A stretch of 64,000 bases of DNA from Proteus hauseri ATCC 700826 (lineage in GTDB: Bacteria; Pseudomonadota; Gammaproteobacteria; Enterobacterales; Enterobacteriaceae): the NCBI RefSeq assembly GCF_001654965.1, contig NZ_LXEV01000024.1:1-64000 (forward strand), in the 5' to 3' direction. The notes beneath the pieces are model-generated. The model was not told the DNA's origin. It ran no database searches and saw nothing but the letters and a program-made list of their open reading frames with translations. The position numbers were made by a program, and so were the translations under genes. Shown here in pieces: positions 36,450 through 46,938 of the stretch. Each line of letters opens with the position of its first letter. Position 1 is the stretch's first letter.

Positions 36450-37397
36450 ATGAATTATAAAAATTTATATAGTACAGAATTAAATAATCCGAATACAAAA
36501 TTTTTCATCTTAGATACAAAAGGTAGTAGTGCCGTACACGATGATGTAGATTTTGTAAGGTATTCCTGGAGAACTAGTAAGTTTGGATTAGTTAAACCTG
36601 GAGATTTATTTATATATCGCCGTCCAGGTAAAGCTTCCGAAACAGGAAAATTTTATTTTTTTGGAGCAGGAAAAATAGAAGATATCACTCCATCTCTAGA
36701 TATTAGTAAAAAAAATAATGATAAAACCAGTGTAAATGGAACTATCACTAAACCTTATCCATTCATTAATAATATTCATCCTGAAGAACTCGAAAAATTT
36801 AATTGGCACTTCAAGGAAAAACAACAAGGATCGTGGGGGAATTTTTTTAACCAATATGGAATGAACAAAATTGCTAAAGAGGATTTTGTATCTTTAATGG
36901 AGCTAGCGGAAGACGATAATAAAATTGATTATGATAATAATGCTGCAACAGAAGCACTTCAAAATATTCAAACTAAAAACTACTATGTTGATGATATAAA
37001 AAGTGAAAGTACCCGTCGTTCAAAACAAATTGTATTTTCTAATACCGTTAAAAATAATTATAGAAACAAATGTGCAATTTGCGGAATTAATACAAAAACA
37101 TTATTGATTGGTTCACACATAATTCCATGGGCGACCAGAAAAGATATTAGATTAGATCCCACAAATGGTATTTCTCTTTGTGTAATGCACGATAAATTAT
37201 TCGATGCAGGCTATATTACTTTTGACTCTCAGCTTAAAATTATAGTTACTGAAATAGTAAACAATGATCCATCATTGAAAAAAATTACCGACCTGATTAA
37301 AGGAGATAAACTTTGCAAACCAAAAAGTTTTCCGCCGAATCAAGAGTATTTGGAATATCACAGAAAAAAAATATTTGAAAAATTTTTAAAAATTTAA
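36450..37397 (+). CDS. HNH nuclease with PUA/EVE-like N-terminal domain
   Basis: A 315-residue protein. The C-terminal half is an HNH_2-type nuclease: zinc-finger Cys in NKCAICGINTKTLLIG, catalytic SHIIPWATRKDIRLDPTNG, then ISLCVMHDKLFDAGYI. The N-terminal 120 residues (LVKPGDLFIYRRPGKASETG, then FYFFGAGKIEDI) have the look of a PUA/EVE-like base-recognition domain. This pairing resembles type IV restriction enzymes that cut DNA carrying modified bases. That role is an inference; there is no methylase partner, which fits a modification-dependent enzyme. The region is very AT-rich and no ribosome site is seen. Confidence 0.75.
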   Translation: MNYKNLYSTELNNPNTKFFILDTKGSSAVHDDVDFVRYSWRTSKFGLVKPGDLFIYRRPGKASETGKFYFFGAGKIEDITPSLDISKKNNDKTSVNGTITKPYPFINNIHPEELEKFNWHFKEKQQGSWGNFFNQYGMNKIAKEDFVSLMELAEDDNKIDYDNNAATEALQNIQTKNYYVDDIKSESTRRSKQIVFSNTVKNNYRNKCAICGINTKTLLIGSHIIPWATRKDIRLDPTNGISLCVMHDKLFDAGYITFDSQLKIIVTEIVNNDPSLKKITDLIKGDKLCKPKSFPPNQEYLEYHRKKIFEKFLKI

Positions 37398-37442
37398 TGG
37401 TTAACTACTATTAATTGTCTTTTCAATTAAAATCATATGTTA

Positions 37443-37475
37443 GAAAAAAAAGCCACCAGTAACTTACTGATGGCT
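37443..37475 (-). terminator. Terminator of guaBA
   Basis: Stem AGCCACCAGTA / TACTGATGGCT with one mismatch, followed on the minus strand by a run of eight T. Confidence 0.8.
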
Positions 37476-37519
37476 CTTGGTTTTTTAACCTTTATCAACT
37501 ATTGCTGATAAACGGTAGT

Positions 37520-39097
37520 TTATTCCCACTCTATCGTTGCAGGGGGTTTTCCGCTGATATCATAAACGACTCTTGAAATACCGCTAACTTCATTAATTAT
37601 GCGGTTAGATACTCTACCAAGGAAATCGTATGGTAAGTGTGCCCAATGTGCAGTCATAAAATCTACGGTTTCGACTGCGCGTAATGAAACAACCCAGTCA
37701 TATTTACGACCATCACCCATTACACCGACTGAACGTACGGGTAAGAATACAGTGAATGCTTGGCTAACTTTATTATATAAATCGGCTTTATGTAGCTCTT
37801 CGATAAAAATAGCATCAGCACGACGCAGTAAATCGCAGTACTCTTTCTTCACTTCACCCAATACACGCACGCCTAAACCAGGACCTGGGAATGGATGACG
37901 ATACAGCATGTCGTATGGTAGGCCTAATTCTAGGCCAATTTTACGCACTTCATCTTTAAAGAGTTCTTTTAATGGCTCAACTAATCCCAGTTTCATATCA
38001 TCAGGTAAGCCACCCACATTGTGGTGTGATTTAATCACGTGAGCCTTGCCTGTTGCTGATGCCGCCGACTCAATCACATCTGGGTAAATGGTGCCTTGTG
38101 CTAACCATTTAACTTGTGGCAGCTTAACCGCTTCTTCATCGAAAATTTCAATAAATGAATGACCGATAATCTTACGCTTTTTCTCTGGATCATTTTCGCC
38201 TTTCAGCGCAGTTAAGAAACGATTTTCAGCTTCAACATGGATAATGTTAAGGTCAAATTTGCCTTTAAACATTGCCATTACTTGCTCTGCTTCATTTAAA
38301 CGCAGCAAGCCATTATCAACAAATACGCAAGTTAAACGCTTACCAATTGCACGATTTAACAACAACGCAGTAACTGATGAATCCACCCCGCCAGAAAGCG
38401 CTAAAATAACGTGATCGTCGCCAATCAGTTCTTTTAAACGAGCCACTGTATCTTCGATAATCGCAGCCGATGTCCACAGTGCATCACAACCACAAATATC
38501 TAATACAAAACGTTTTAAAATTTCTAAACCTTGATGTGTGTGTGTCACTTCAGGGTGAAACTGAACACCATAAAAACGTTTTTCTTCATTTGCCATAATC
38601 GCAAATGGACAAGTTTCAGTACTTGCCACTGTAACGAAATCTGATGGAATAGCGGTAACTTTATCACCATGGCTCATCCATACGTCTAACAGTGGTGTGC
38701 CATTTTCATTAACAGAATCTTGAATACCACGGAATAATTCGCAAGTTTCGCGGATTTCAACTTGTGAATAACCAAATTCACGCTCACCAGAAACTTCAAC
38801 TGCACCACCTAACTGCATAGACATGGTTTGCATACCATAACAAATACCTAATACAGGAATACCTGCATTAAATACATATTCTGGCGCACGTGGGCTGTTA
38901 TCTTCTGTAGTACTTTCAGGGCCACCAGACAGAATAATACCATTAGGATTAAATTCACGAATTTGTTCTTCTGTAACATCCCATGCCCAGAGTTCACAAT
39001 AAACGCCGATTTCACGAATACGACGAGCAATAAGCTGTGTATATTGTGAACCGAAATCAAGGATAAGAATGCGATGATTATGGATATTTGCTGTCAT
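37520..39097 (-). CDS. guaA: GMP synthase (glutamine-hydrolysing)
   Basis: A 525-residue bifunctional enzyme that aminates XMP to GMP. The N-terminal amidotransferase has the Cys nucleophile in [11 protein letters not shown] and His/Glu in [10 protein letters not shown]. The ATP-pyrophosphatase P-loop is [12 protein letters not shown]. The C-terminal dimerisation domain ends with the family's conserved KPPATIEWE. Same length as E. coli GuaA. It follows guaB by 101 bp in the same direction, the usual gua operon. Confidence 0.98.
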   Translation of the reverse strand: MTANIHNHRILILDFGSQYTQLIARRIREIGVYCELWAWDVTEEQIREFNPNGIILSGGPESTTEDNSPRAPEYVFNAGIPVLGICYGMQTMSMQLGGAVEVSGEREFGYSQVEIRETCELFRGIQDSVNENGTPLLDVWMSHGDKVTAIPSDFVTVASTETCPFAIMANEEKRFYGVQFHPEVTHTHQGLEILKRFVLDICGCDALWTSAAIIEDTVARLKELIGDDHVILALSGGVDSSVTALLLNRAIGKRLTCVFVDNGLLRLNEAEQVMAMFKGKFDLNIIHVEAENRFLTALKGENDPEKKRKIIGHSFIEIFDEEAVKLPQVKWLAQGTIYPDVIESAASATGKAHVIKSHHNVGGLPDDMKLGLVEPLKELFKDEVRKIGLELGLPYDMLYRHPFPGPGLGVRVLGEVKKEYCDLLRRADAIFIEELHKADLYNKVSQAFTVFLPVRSVGVMGDGRKYDWVVSLRAVETVDFMTAHWAHLPYDFLGRVSNRIINEVSGISRVVYDISGKPPATIEWE

Positions 39098-39198
39098 TTG
39101 TGGTGAATTCCAAAACAGATAAAGTCATTAAGTTGAAAGGTTTGTAACTATGTTTGCTATATTTTAGCTGCAATAGTACAAACCTTTCTCGAAATAAA

Positions 39199-40665
39199 TT
39201 ACATACCTAAGCGATAATTAGGTGATTCTTTTGTGATAGTTACATCATGAACATGGCTTTCCTGAATACCCGCACCACTGATGCGAACAAATTCAGCTTT
39301 AGTATTCAGCTCTTTAATTGTTGCACAACCGGTTAAGCCCATGCATGAACGTAAGCCACCCATTTGCTGGTGAACAATATTTTTTACCAAACCTTTATAA
39401 GCAACTCGGCCTTCAATGCCTTCAGGAACCAGCTTATCTGCTGCATTATCGGTTTGGAAATAACGGTCTGATGAACCTTTCGACATCGCGCCTAAAGACC
39501 CCATACCACGATAAGATTTATATGAACGGCCTTGGAATAGCTCAATTTCACCCGGAGATTCTTCTGTACCAGCAAACATTGACCCCACCATAACACAAGC
39601 GGCACCTGCTGCTAATGCTTTAGCAATATCACCAGAAAAACGAATGCCGCCGTCAGCAATAACGGGAATATTACGATCTTTCAATGCTTCAACCGCATCT
39701 GCGATAGCCGTAATTTGTGGTACACCCACACCAGTTACGATACGTGTAGTACAAATTGAACCTGGGCCAATACCTACTTTTACTGCACTCACGCCGGCGT
39801 CTGCTAATGCTAAAGCCCCTTGCGCAGTTGCAACGTTACCGCCAATAATAGGTAAGTTAGGATATAAGGCGCGTGTATCACGAATACGTTGCAATACACC
39901 TTCTGAATGACCGTGAGATGAGTCGATAAGTAATACATCAACGCCAGCTGCGACTAATGCAGCAACACGCTCTTCATTACCAGCACCAGCACCAACGGCT
40001 GCACCAACACGCAAACGCCCGTGCTCATCTTTACAAGCGTTAGGTTTACGTTCTGCTTTTTTGAAATCTTTCGCCGTGATCATGCCACGAAGATGGAAGC
40101 TGTCATCAACGACTAACGCTTTCTCAACACGTTTCTCATGCATTTTTTGCATAACAATATCGCGTGCTTCACCTTCTTTTACTGTGACTAAGCGCTCTTT
40201 TGGCGTCATTACTGCGGTCACTGGCTGATCTAAATCAGTAACAAAGCGAACATCACGGCCAGTAATAATACCGACAAGCTCATTTTGTTCAGTAACAACC
40301 GGATAACCCGCAAAGCCATTACGTTGTGTCATCTCATGTACTTCACGTAATGAAGTTTCAGGTGTTACAGTAATAGGATCGGTAACAACACCACTTTCAT
40401 GTTTTTTCACACGACGCACTTCTTCAGCTTGACGCTCGATAGACATATTTTTGTGGATAAAACCGATCCCCCCCTCTTGTGCTAAAGCTATCGCTAAAGA
40501 TGCTTCAGTAACAGTATCCATTGCAGCGGAGAGCATAGGCACATTTAAGCGGATAGTTTCTGTCAGTTGAGTAGACAAATCGGCAGTATTAGGAAGGACA
40601 GTTGAGTGTGCAGGAACTAACAAAACATCATCAAATGTAAGTGCTTCTTTTTTAATTCGTAACAT
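39199..40665 (-). CDS. guaB: Inosine-5'-monophosphate dehydrogenase
   Basis: A 488-residue enzyme that oxidises IMP to XMP with NAD, the first step to GMP. It has the barrel start [17 protein letters not shown], two CBS domains inserted after residue 90 ([34 protein letters not shown]), and the active-site loop [13 protein letters not shown] with catalytic Cys. The flap [17 protein letters not shown] is present. A PurR-like site lies about 60 bp upstream. Opposite strand, xseA is divergent, as in E. coli. Confidence 0.98.
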   Translation of the reverse strand: MLRIKKEALTFDDVLLVPAHSTVLPNTADLSTQLTETIRLNVPMLSAAMDTVTEASLAIALAQEGGIGFIHKNMSIERQAEEVRRVKKHESGVVTDPITVTPETSLREVHEMTQRNGFAGYPVVTEQNELVGIITGRDVRFVTDLDQPVTAVMTPKERLVTVKEGEARDIVMQKMHEKRVEKALVVDDSFHLRGMITAKDFKKAERKPNACKDEHGRLRVGAAVGAGAGNEERVAALVAAGVDVLLIDSSHGHSEGVLQRIRDTRALYPNLPIIGGNVATAQGALALADAGVSAVKVGIGPGSICTTRIVTGVGVPQITAIADAVEALKDRNIPVIADGGIRFSGDIAKALAAGAACVMVGSMFAGTEESPGEIELFQGRSYKSYRGMGSLGAMSKGSSDRYFQTDNAADKLVPEGIEGRVAYKGLVKNIVHQQMGGLRSCMGLTGCATIKELNTKAEFVRISGAGIQESHVHDVTITKESPNYRLGM

Positions 40666-40725
40666 AGCAATATCTCACCAGGCGGCATTTAGGAAATAGA
40701 AAATATTGCCGCGGCATTATACACA

Positions 40726-40741
40726 CCGAAATCGGTTGCTT
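40726..40741 (-). promoter_or_regulatory. Putative PurR operator for guaBA
   Basis: AAGCAACCGATTTCGG on the minus strand matches the PurR consensus (ACGCAAACGTTTTCGT) at 12 of 16 positions. It is 61 bp upstream of the guaB start, where PurR acts in E. coli. Confidence 0.5.
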
Positions 40742-40833
40742 CTAGCTTTTTTTCAAAATTTATATTGATCCTACTGCTAACTTCGGTAGTATCGATTAAT
40801 TAAGTCATTGTTTTAAAATTTGATCTGGCTCAC

Positions 40834-42216
40834 ATGACACTACCTGTAAATAACAATATTTTTACTGTCAGCCGTCTAAATAAGACCGTTCGTCAGCTGT
40901 TAGAAATGGAAATGGGACGCATTTGGATAAGTGCAGAGATTTCCAATTTTACTCAACCTGCTTCAGGGCATTGGTACTTCACGTTAAAAGATAACCAAGC
41001 TCAAATTAGAGCAGCGATGTTTCGTGGGCAAAATAGCAAAGTGACGTTTCGGCCTCAGCATGGTCAACAGGTTTTAGTTCGGGCCACAATTACCTTGTAT
41101 GAGCCTAGAGGCGATTACCAACTTATTGTAGAAAGTATGCAACCCGCTGGTGATGGCTTATTGCAACAGCAATTTGAGTTATTAAAACAAAAACTCAGTG
41201 CTGAAGGTTTATTTGATGCTCTGCATAAAAAACCACTCCCAACACCAGCAAAACAGATTGGTGTTATTACTTCATCAACAGGTGCTGCATTGCACGATAT
41301 TTTGCATATTCTTCGTCGTCGCGATCCTTCTCTGCCTGTACTTATTTATCCAACCGCCGTGCAAGGTGCCGAAGCGCCAATGCAGATAGTTCATGCTATA
41401 GAATTAGCCAATCGTCGCAAAGAGTGTGATGTACTCATTGTTGGTCGTGGTGGTGGCTCATTAGAAGATCTTTGGGCTTTTAATGATGAACGTGTTGCTC
41501 GTGCTATTTTTGCCAGTAAAATTCCTATCGTAAGTGCTGTCGGTCATGAAACTGATGTCACTATTGCTGATTTTGTTGCTGACTTAAGAGCACCAACACC
41601 TTCTGCTGCCGCTGAATTAATTAGTCGTAATAAACTTGAGTTATTACGTCAATTGCAATCTCAGCAACAGCGCCTCGAAATGGCAATGGATTATTATTTA
41701 GCGAAAAAATTGCGCACAATGACGCAAATACATCATCGTTTACAACAGCAACATCCACATTTACGTCTTGCTCGTCAGCAAAACTTGCTGACATCAACAC
41801 AACAGCGTTTAGTAAATAGTTTTCAGCGAATTTTACAATCAAAACAACATCAACAAATTCAATTACAAAAACAACTTAATTACCAAGAGCCTAGACCTCA
41901 AATTCAAGCATTACTCCGTCAGCAACAACAGTTGATTTACCGTATGCGAGAAAGTATTTCACAACAGTTATCCCGTCAACGAGAACAGTTTGCTATCAGT
42001 TGTTCTCGTTTAGAAAGTGTGAGCCCTCTCGCAACGCTTTCTCGCGGTTACAGTATTAGTGAAACAGAGTCCGGAGAAGTGCTGAAAAACACCAAGCAAG
42101 TTAAAGTGGGTGATGCACTAAAAACCCGTGTTGAGGATGGTTGGATAATGAGTGAAGTAGTAAAAACACAAAAAATCAGAGCAAAGCGAAAAACAATTAG
42201 CAAAACAGACGAATAA
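40834..42216 (+). CDS. xseA: Exodeoxyribonuclease VII large subunit
   Basis: A 460-residue protein, near E. coli XseA (456). An N-terminal OB-fold ([22 protein letters not shown]) is followed by the catalytic region with [39 protein letters not shown] and [30 protein letters not shown] long Gln-rich coiled coil runs from about 270 to 400 and contacts the small subunit. With XseB it degrades single-stranded DNA to oligonucleotides. Divergent from guaB. Confidence 0.97.
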   Translation: MTLPVNNNIFTVSRLNKTVRQLLEMEMGRIWISAEISNFTQPASGHWYFTLKDNQAQIRAAMFRGQNSKVTFRPQHGQQVLVRATITLYEPRGDYQLIVESMQPAGDGLLQQQFELLKQKLSAEGLFDALHKKPLPTPAKQIGVITSSTGAALHDILHILRRRDPSLPVLIYPTAVQGAEAPMQIVHAIELANRRKECDVLIVGRGGGSLEDLWAFNDERVARAIFASKIPIVSAVGHETDVTIADFVADLRAPTPSAAAELISRNKLELLRQLQSQQQRLEMAMDYYLAKKLRTMTQIHHRLQQQHPHLRLARQQNLLTSTQQRLVNSFQRILQSKQHQQIQLQKQLNYQEPRPQIQALLRQQQQLIYRMRESISQQLSRQREQFAISCSRLESVSPLATLSRGYSISETESGEVLKNTKQVKVGDALKTRVEDGWIMSEVVKTQKIRAKRKTISKTDE

Positions 42217-42233
42217 CACATAAATATCTAGAA

Positions 42234-42266
42234 TAAAAAACGGCACCTTAATGATGCCGTTTTTTA
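42234..42266. terminator. Bidirectional terminator, xseA and TonB receptor
   Basis: Stem AAAAACGGCA / TGCCGTTTTT with a 9-nt loop; T-runs on both strands. It lies between two convergent genes. Confidence 0.85.
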
Positions 42267-42299
42267 TTAACTTGTTATTAAGAATATGATGGTAAAATA

Positions 42300-44546
42300 T
42301 TAAAAACGAATTTCACCACCAAAGAGATAACTTCTTCCTCGCGCTGTTTGTTTTTCACTTCCTTGCTCACTCATATCTGGCGCTGAATTACTTCTATCTA
42401 ATGGATTAGAATAGTTTTTGTTCATTACGTTTTGTACTGAAAATTTCAATGAAATATTTTTATTTACGCGATAATTACCATACAGATCAATGACTGTTGG
42501 CATATTTTCTTGTTCTTCCATTGGAATTTTACCCGTATCAGAATCTACACCATTTGGTGAAGCTTTACGTGTTTTACCCGTCAATTGAATTATTGTTCCT
42601 AATTCTAGTGATCGGTCGTCAAATAATCGAATACCTGCATCAACAGTCGCATAATATTTAGGTAATTCAGAAGCTGGCGATTGACCAAAAGATGCGGATG
42701 CAAGAGAAGTTGGCTGCGCTGTACGTTCATTGCTATAGGAAATTGTGGAATAAACTACACCAGCATCATAATTAAGTTGTAATTCATAACCCCTCATAGC
42801 AACAGGATCGATACTATTAGTATATAAATTAATATTACCGTCATTTTCTATATTATTAAAATCTTCAATTGTTAAACTACCGTCATCTTTACAACGTCGT
42901 CCTCCTTTACACACTAAATAGGAATCACTAGAAATATAATTTTTAACTTTGGTGTGATACCAAAGTGCTTTTAAATAAAAACTATCACCTTCAATGAATA
43001 AATTAGGACGATAGCTATTAAAACCTATTTGAAATGTATCTGCCTTTTCACTTTTTAAAAATGGATTCATTGAAGCACCACCTTCATTAGCAAAAAAGAT
43101 TTCTTGTGGATTAGGTGCCCTCATACTATGCGCATAACTAACAAATGGCTGAAATTCAGGGATAACTTCTGCCGCGATTAATACACCTGGATCCCAATTC
43201 CTGTCATGGCGATTTAAATCCATAGCGCCTTCAGGAAAACAAGCATCACGTGCCGCACAAGCCGGTTTATGCCCTTTTATATTGTAATCAACATAATTTA
43301 AATTAAGATCGAAGGTATAAATATCATACTCAAATTTCATTTGAGAAAAGAAGCTCGTTAAATTATTTTTACCTTGAGGCGCAAATGGGTTACTTTCCAC
43401 CATATTATTGGCTTGCCAAGGATCAGTAGAAGGTGCAATAACAGAGCGTTTGTATTCTGTTGACATTAATTTAGAACCTAATGTTAATGCCATATCTAAT
43501 TCACCATAATTAAAGCGACTAGTGTTTTTCGCAACCAGTGAATTAGAGATATTTTCCGCATTTGCATTACGTAAACTCATCAAAGAGTCACCTTCAAACT
43601 TTTGTGACGCATTGCTACGGCTTAATAGAATCTCACTATCAAATAAATCATTTAATGGTGTATAACGATATTTTGCATAATAATCTTTACTGTCGATATC
43701 TCGACGGTTAAATTTATTACGATAAAAACGACCGCTTAGCTCTAGTTCATGAGAATCATCGGGTTTTATATTAATTTTAGTTAATTCTGAATGAGGTTTT
43801 TGATTGAAATTTTTATTTGTTGCAAATTCTTCACTATTAAATCCAGCACCATTCTTATAAGAAGATTCAATATTATGCCCACTTAATGCTAACATTGCAC
43901 CAATACTACCATTATCATTAAATAGGGATTGTCTTCCCGCTACCGCAACCATGCCGTTATATCCCAACCCATTACTACCACCAGCCGCTTTACTTCTTAC
44001 TCCCCATAAGTGGTTTGTAAATAAAATATCTTCTATTCCAATAGTTTTAAAATTAGCGCTACCCGCTAATGCGTTAATACTATTTTCACCATCTTGTTGT
44101 CCGCGAGAAATATCAATTTGAACAATAAAGTTAGGATCAACCATACTATTAAACTGGTTATAAGGTTGCCCACCATGAGAATATTGACTTGGGGAAGTGC
44201 TATATAATGTTTGAGTAACACCATCAACCATCATATTAACTCGACCAAAGCCACTAAGACCACGAATATTCACACTGACCCCTGGCTGACTTACATCCAT
44301 TTGAGTATAAGTTCCGGGAGTTGAACGCAAAGCTTGTTCTACTGATTGCAAATTATTAATTTCACCAATAGCGCTATAAGCCCCCGGTTTGGCTAGTGCT
44401 TTCTGTTCAGGGGTCTCTTTTTGTTGTGCAGATGAAACTTTTAAGCTACCAAATTGAACTGGTTTATTTTCTTCAGCGGCAATAACAATGCCATTAATAC
44501 CTGAAAATAGAATAAAGGTACTAATTATTTTCCTTGTAGATCTCAT
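42300..44546 (-). CDS. TonB-dependent receptor, haem type
   Basis: A 748-residue outer-membrane receptor with signal peptide (STFILFSGINGIVIA). The plug domain includes VEQALRSTPGTYTQM, NIRGLSGFGRVNMMVDGVTQ and QIDISRGQQDGENSINALAG. The barrel ends in Phe (GGEIRF), the outer-membrane sorting residue. SMRAPNPQEIFF and NPFLKSEKADTFQIG resemble the FRAP and NPNL motifs of haem/haemoglobin receptors. Two Cys pairs (PACAARDAC and VCKGGRRC) probably brace surface loops. It is downstream of the opdB-tonB-chaN operon but a terminator separates them, so it has its own promoter. Ligand inferred as haem or a haem protein. Confidence 0.83.
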   Translation of the reverse strand: MRSTRKIISTFILFSGINGIVIAAEENKPVQFGSLKVSSAQQKETPEQKALAKPGAYSAIGEINNLQSVEQALRSTPGTYTQMDVSQPGVSVNIRGLSGFGRVNMMVDGVTQTLYSTSPSQYSHGGQPYNQFNSMVDPNFIVQIDISRGQQDGENSINALAGSANFKTIGIEDILFTNHLWGVRSKAAGGSNGLGYNGMVAVAGRQSLFNDNGSIGAMLALSGHNIESSYKNGAGFNSEEFATNKNFNQKPHSELTKINIKPDDSHELELSGRFYRNKFNRRDIDSKDYYAKYRYTPLNDLFDSEILLSRSNASQKFEGDSLMSLRNANAENISNSLVAKNTSRFNYGELDMALTLGSKLMSTEYKRSVIAPSTDPWQANNMVESNPFAPQGKNNLTSFFSQMKFEYDIYTFDLNLNYVDYNIKGHKPACAARDACFPEGAMDLNRHDRNWDPGVLIAAEVIPEFQPFVSYAHSMRAPNPQEIFFANEGGASMNPFLKSEKADTFQIGFNSYRPNLFIEGDSFYLKALWYHTKVKNYISSDSYLVCKGGRRCKDDGSLTIEDFNNIENDGNINLYTNSIDPVAMRGYELQLNYDAGVVYSTISYSNERTAQPTSLASASFGQSPASELPKYYATVDAGIRLFDDRSLELGTIIQLTGKTRKASPNGVDSDTGKIPMEEQENMPTVIDLYGNYRVNKNISLKFSVQNVMNKNYSNPLDRSNSAPDMSEQGSEKQTARGRSYLFGGEIRF

Positions 44547-44693
44547 AACGAACCCATTCTTTATTTTTATTTAAATAATAGGCTCACGCTGCTTTAATAT
44601 AATATGAAAATAACCTTTTTTATAAGGTATTATTTATTACTAGTATTATTGTTATTATATCTGTAGTTATTATTATTCTAAAAAATCGACAAA

Positions 44694-44724
44694 AAGCTGT
44701 CTCTCTTAAAATGAGAGACAGCTT
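44694..44724 (-). terminator. Terminator after oligopeptidase B
   Basis: Perfect 12-bp stem AAGCTGTCTCTC / GAGAGACAGCTT with a 7-nt loop, then TTTG on the minus strand. It separates opdB from the TonB receptor gene. Confidence 0.8.
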
Positions 44725-44745
44725 ATAATGTAATTATTTAATCAA

Positions 44746-46914
44746 TTAGTTTATATTTTGCGCTTTAAAATATATTTCAGGTTTCTCAAGCATCAGAATA
44801 AATGCATATTCTTTGGCTGTATCACGTAAGCGATTAAATCGGCCTGATTTACCACCATGACCTGCACGCATATCTGTATCCAGCAATAATAAATTATTAT
44901 CCGTTTTTAATTCACGTAATTTAGCAACCCATTTAGCAGGCTCGAAATATTGAACTTGTGAATCATGTAACCCTGTCGTTACTAATAAATGAGGATAATC
45001 TTGAGCCACAACATTATCGTATGGGCTGTAGGATTTTAAACGGAAATAAACATCTTTATCTGCTGGATTACCCCATTCTTCATATTCACCCGTTGTTAAT
45101 GGAATAGAAGCATCAAGCATAGTCGTCACAACATCAACAAAAGGCACTTGGGCAACAACGCCCCGGTATAATTCTGGTGCCATATTAACAACAGCGCCCA
45201 TTAATAACCCCCCTGCACTTCCACCCATAGCATAAACATGATTAGAAGCACCATAGCCTTTTTGAACTAAGTATTTCGTTGCATCAATAAAGTCAGTAAA
45301 GCTATTAACTTTATGCTCCATTTTACCTTGGTTATACCAGCGTTTACCTAATTCTCCACCTCCGCGTACGTGCACTATCGCATATACAAAGCCTCTGTCT
45401 AATAAGCTTAAGCGGGATGAACTAAATGAAGGATCAATACTGCTACCATAAGAACCATAACCATAAATTAAGATAGGATTTTTAGCATTAATAAAGAGAT
45501 CTTTCCGATAAACCAATGAAATTGGTACTTCTACACCGTCACGCGCTTTTACCCAAATACGCTGGCTTTCATATAAATCACGTTCAAAACCTTTGACTTC
45601 TTGCTGTTTGAGTAACTGTTTTTGATGAGTTTGCATATTCCACTGATAAGTGGAAGTAGGGGTTGTCATTGATGTGTACCCAAAGCGCAATTCTTCACTA
45701 TCTGCTTGTGGATTAAAACCTAACCATGCCATATAAACCGGGTCATCAAAGGTTACTTTTGTTGACTCACCCGTTTGCCAATCTATTTGACGCAACGATA
45801 CTAAGCCTTGTTGACGTTCTTCAAGCACTAGCCAGCGGTTAAATAAGTCAAAACCTTCCAGATCAACATCTTTTTGTGGTGCGATTACGGTTTGCCAAGG
45901 TTTATCAATTGCTGCTGTTTTATATAAACCAAATAATTCACTTTCATGATTTGAGCGAATATAGAATTCACCTTTAAAGTGATCAATATCGTATTCGCGC
46001 CCTTCTTGACGCGCGGAAAATATCACCATCGGTTTTTCTGGTGAATTAGCATCGATTAAACGATATTCAGATGTGGTAGAGCTTTCGATAGAAACTAAAA
46101 TATAATCTTTTGATTTACTTTTGCCCATCCATGTGTAAAAGCGATCATCATTCTCTTCAAAGATTTTTACATCTTTTGCACGCTCTGAACCATATTGATG
46201 GCGATAGATTTGATATGGCAATAATGTCTGAGGATCTTTGTCAACATAAAACAGAGTATTGCTATCATTTGCCCATACTAGGTTTGCTGAGATATCAGTT
46301 AATACATTCTCTTTCCATTCTTTATCAGCAACATTTTTATAAGCAACAGTATAATTTCTTCGACCTTCTTTATCTTCAGCTATAGCAATGCGCTTGTTAT
46401 CTGGGCTAATAGTTAAATCACCAAGTTGGTAAAACTCATGACCTTTAGCACGCTCATTCCCATCAATAAGTACTTCCCAGTTATCTTTGTCACCAATAGG
46501 TTTGCGTTGATAAATAGGAAAGTCTTTTCCTTCTTGATAAATAGTACGATATGTATACCCATTATAATCATATGGTACAGATTCATCGTTTTGAGCCATG
46601 CGACTTACCATTTCAGTAAAAAGTGTTTCTTCAAGGGCTTTCCCCTCTTTCATTACTGATTCGGTATAGGCATTTTCCGCGTTTAAATAATCCAAAACTT
46701 GTGGATCTTTGCGTGCATCATCTCTTAACCAATAATAATTATCTGTACGCGTATCCCCATGTTCAGTCATAACATGCGGTATTTTATTTGCTTTTGGTGG
46801 CATCGTTATAGCGTCCTTCTGAGTTTGAGCCATTGCAGGTGTTGCTGTTATTAACAGCGCCATCATGGCACCTGTTAATCTCATCGTCACCGTTTTTCTT
46901 GTCACTGATAACAT
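44746..46914 (-). CDS. ptrB: Exported oligopeptidase B (S9 prolyl-oligopeptidase family)
   Basis: A 722-residue serine peptidase. An N-terminal signal peptide (MRLTGAMMALLITATPAMA) precedes the beta-propeller that begins KIPHVMTEHGDTRTDNYYWL. The C-terminal hydrolase has the nucleophile in AMGGSAGGLLMG, Asp in TGLHDSQVQYFEP and His in MRAGHGGKSGRFN. OpdB cleaves after basic residues in peptides under about 30 residues. E. coli PtrB is cytoplasmic and about 686 residues; this one appears to be sent to the periplasm. It sits between a TonB-like gene and a TonB receptor gene, which suggests peptide trimming linked to haem-protein use. Confidence 0.85.
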   Translation of the reverse strand: MLSVTRKTVTMRLTGAMMALLITATPAMAQTQKDAITMPPKANKIPHVMTEHGDTRTDNYYWLRDDARKDPQVLDYLNAENAYTESVMKEGKALEETLFTEMVSRMAQNDESVPYDYNGYTYRTIYQEGKDFPIYQRKPIGDKDNWEVLIDGNERAKGHEFYQLGDLTISPDNKRIAIAEDKEGRRNYTVAYKNVADKEWKENVLTDISANLVWANDSNTLFYVDKDPQTLLPYQIYRHQYGSERAKDVKIFEENDDRFYTWMGKSKSKDYILVSIESSTTSEYRLIDANSPEKPMVIFSARQEGREYDIDHFKGEFYIRSNHESELFGLYKTAAIDKPWQTVIAPQKDVDLEGFDLFNRWLVLEERQQGLVSLRQIDWQTGESTKVTFDDPVYMAWLGFNPQADSEELRFGYTSMTTPTSTYQWNMQTHQKQLLKQQEVKGFERDLYESQRIWVKARDGVEVPISLVYRKDLFINAKNPILIYGYGSYGSSIDPSFSSSRLSLLDRGFVYAIVHVRGGGELGKRWYNQGKMEHKVNSFTDFIDATKYLVQKGYGASNHVYAMGGSAGGLLMGAVVNMAPELYRGVVAQVPFVDVVTTMLDASIPLTTGEYEEWGNPADKDVYFRLKSYSPYDNVVAQDYPHLLVTTGLHDSQVQYFEPAKWVAKLRELKTDNNLLLLDTDMRAGHGGKSGRFNRLRDTAKEYAFILMLEKPEIYFKAQNIN

Positions 46915-46938
46915 TCTTATTTCCTTTTCAATCCTTGG

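Noticed and set aside
44547-44690. Fur box before the TonB receptor
   Set aside because: Only loose AT-rich hexamers are present; no stretch matches the consensus well enough.
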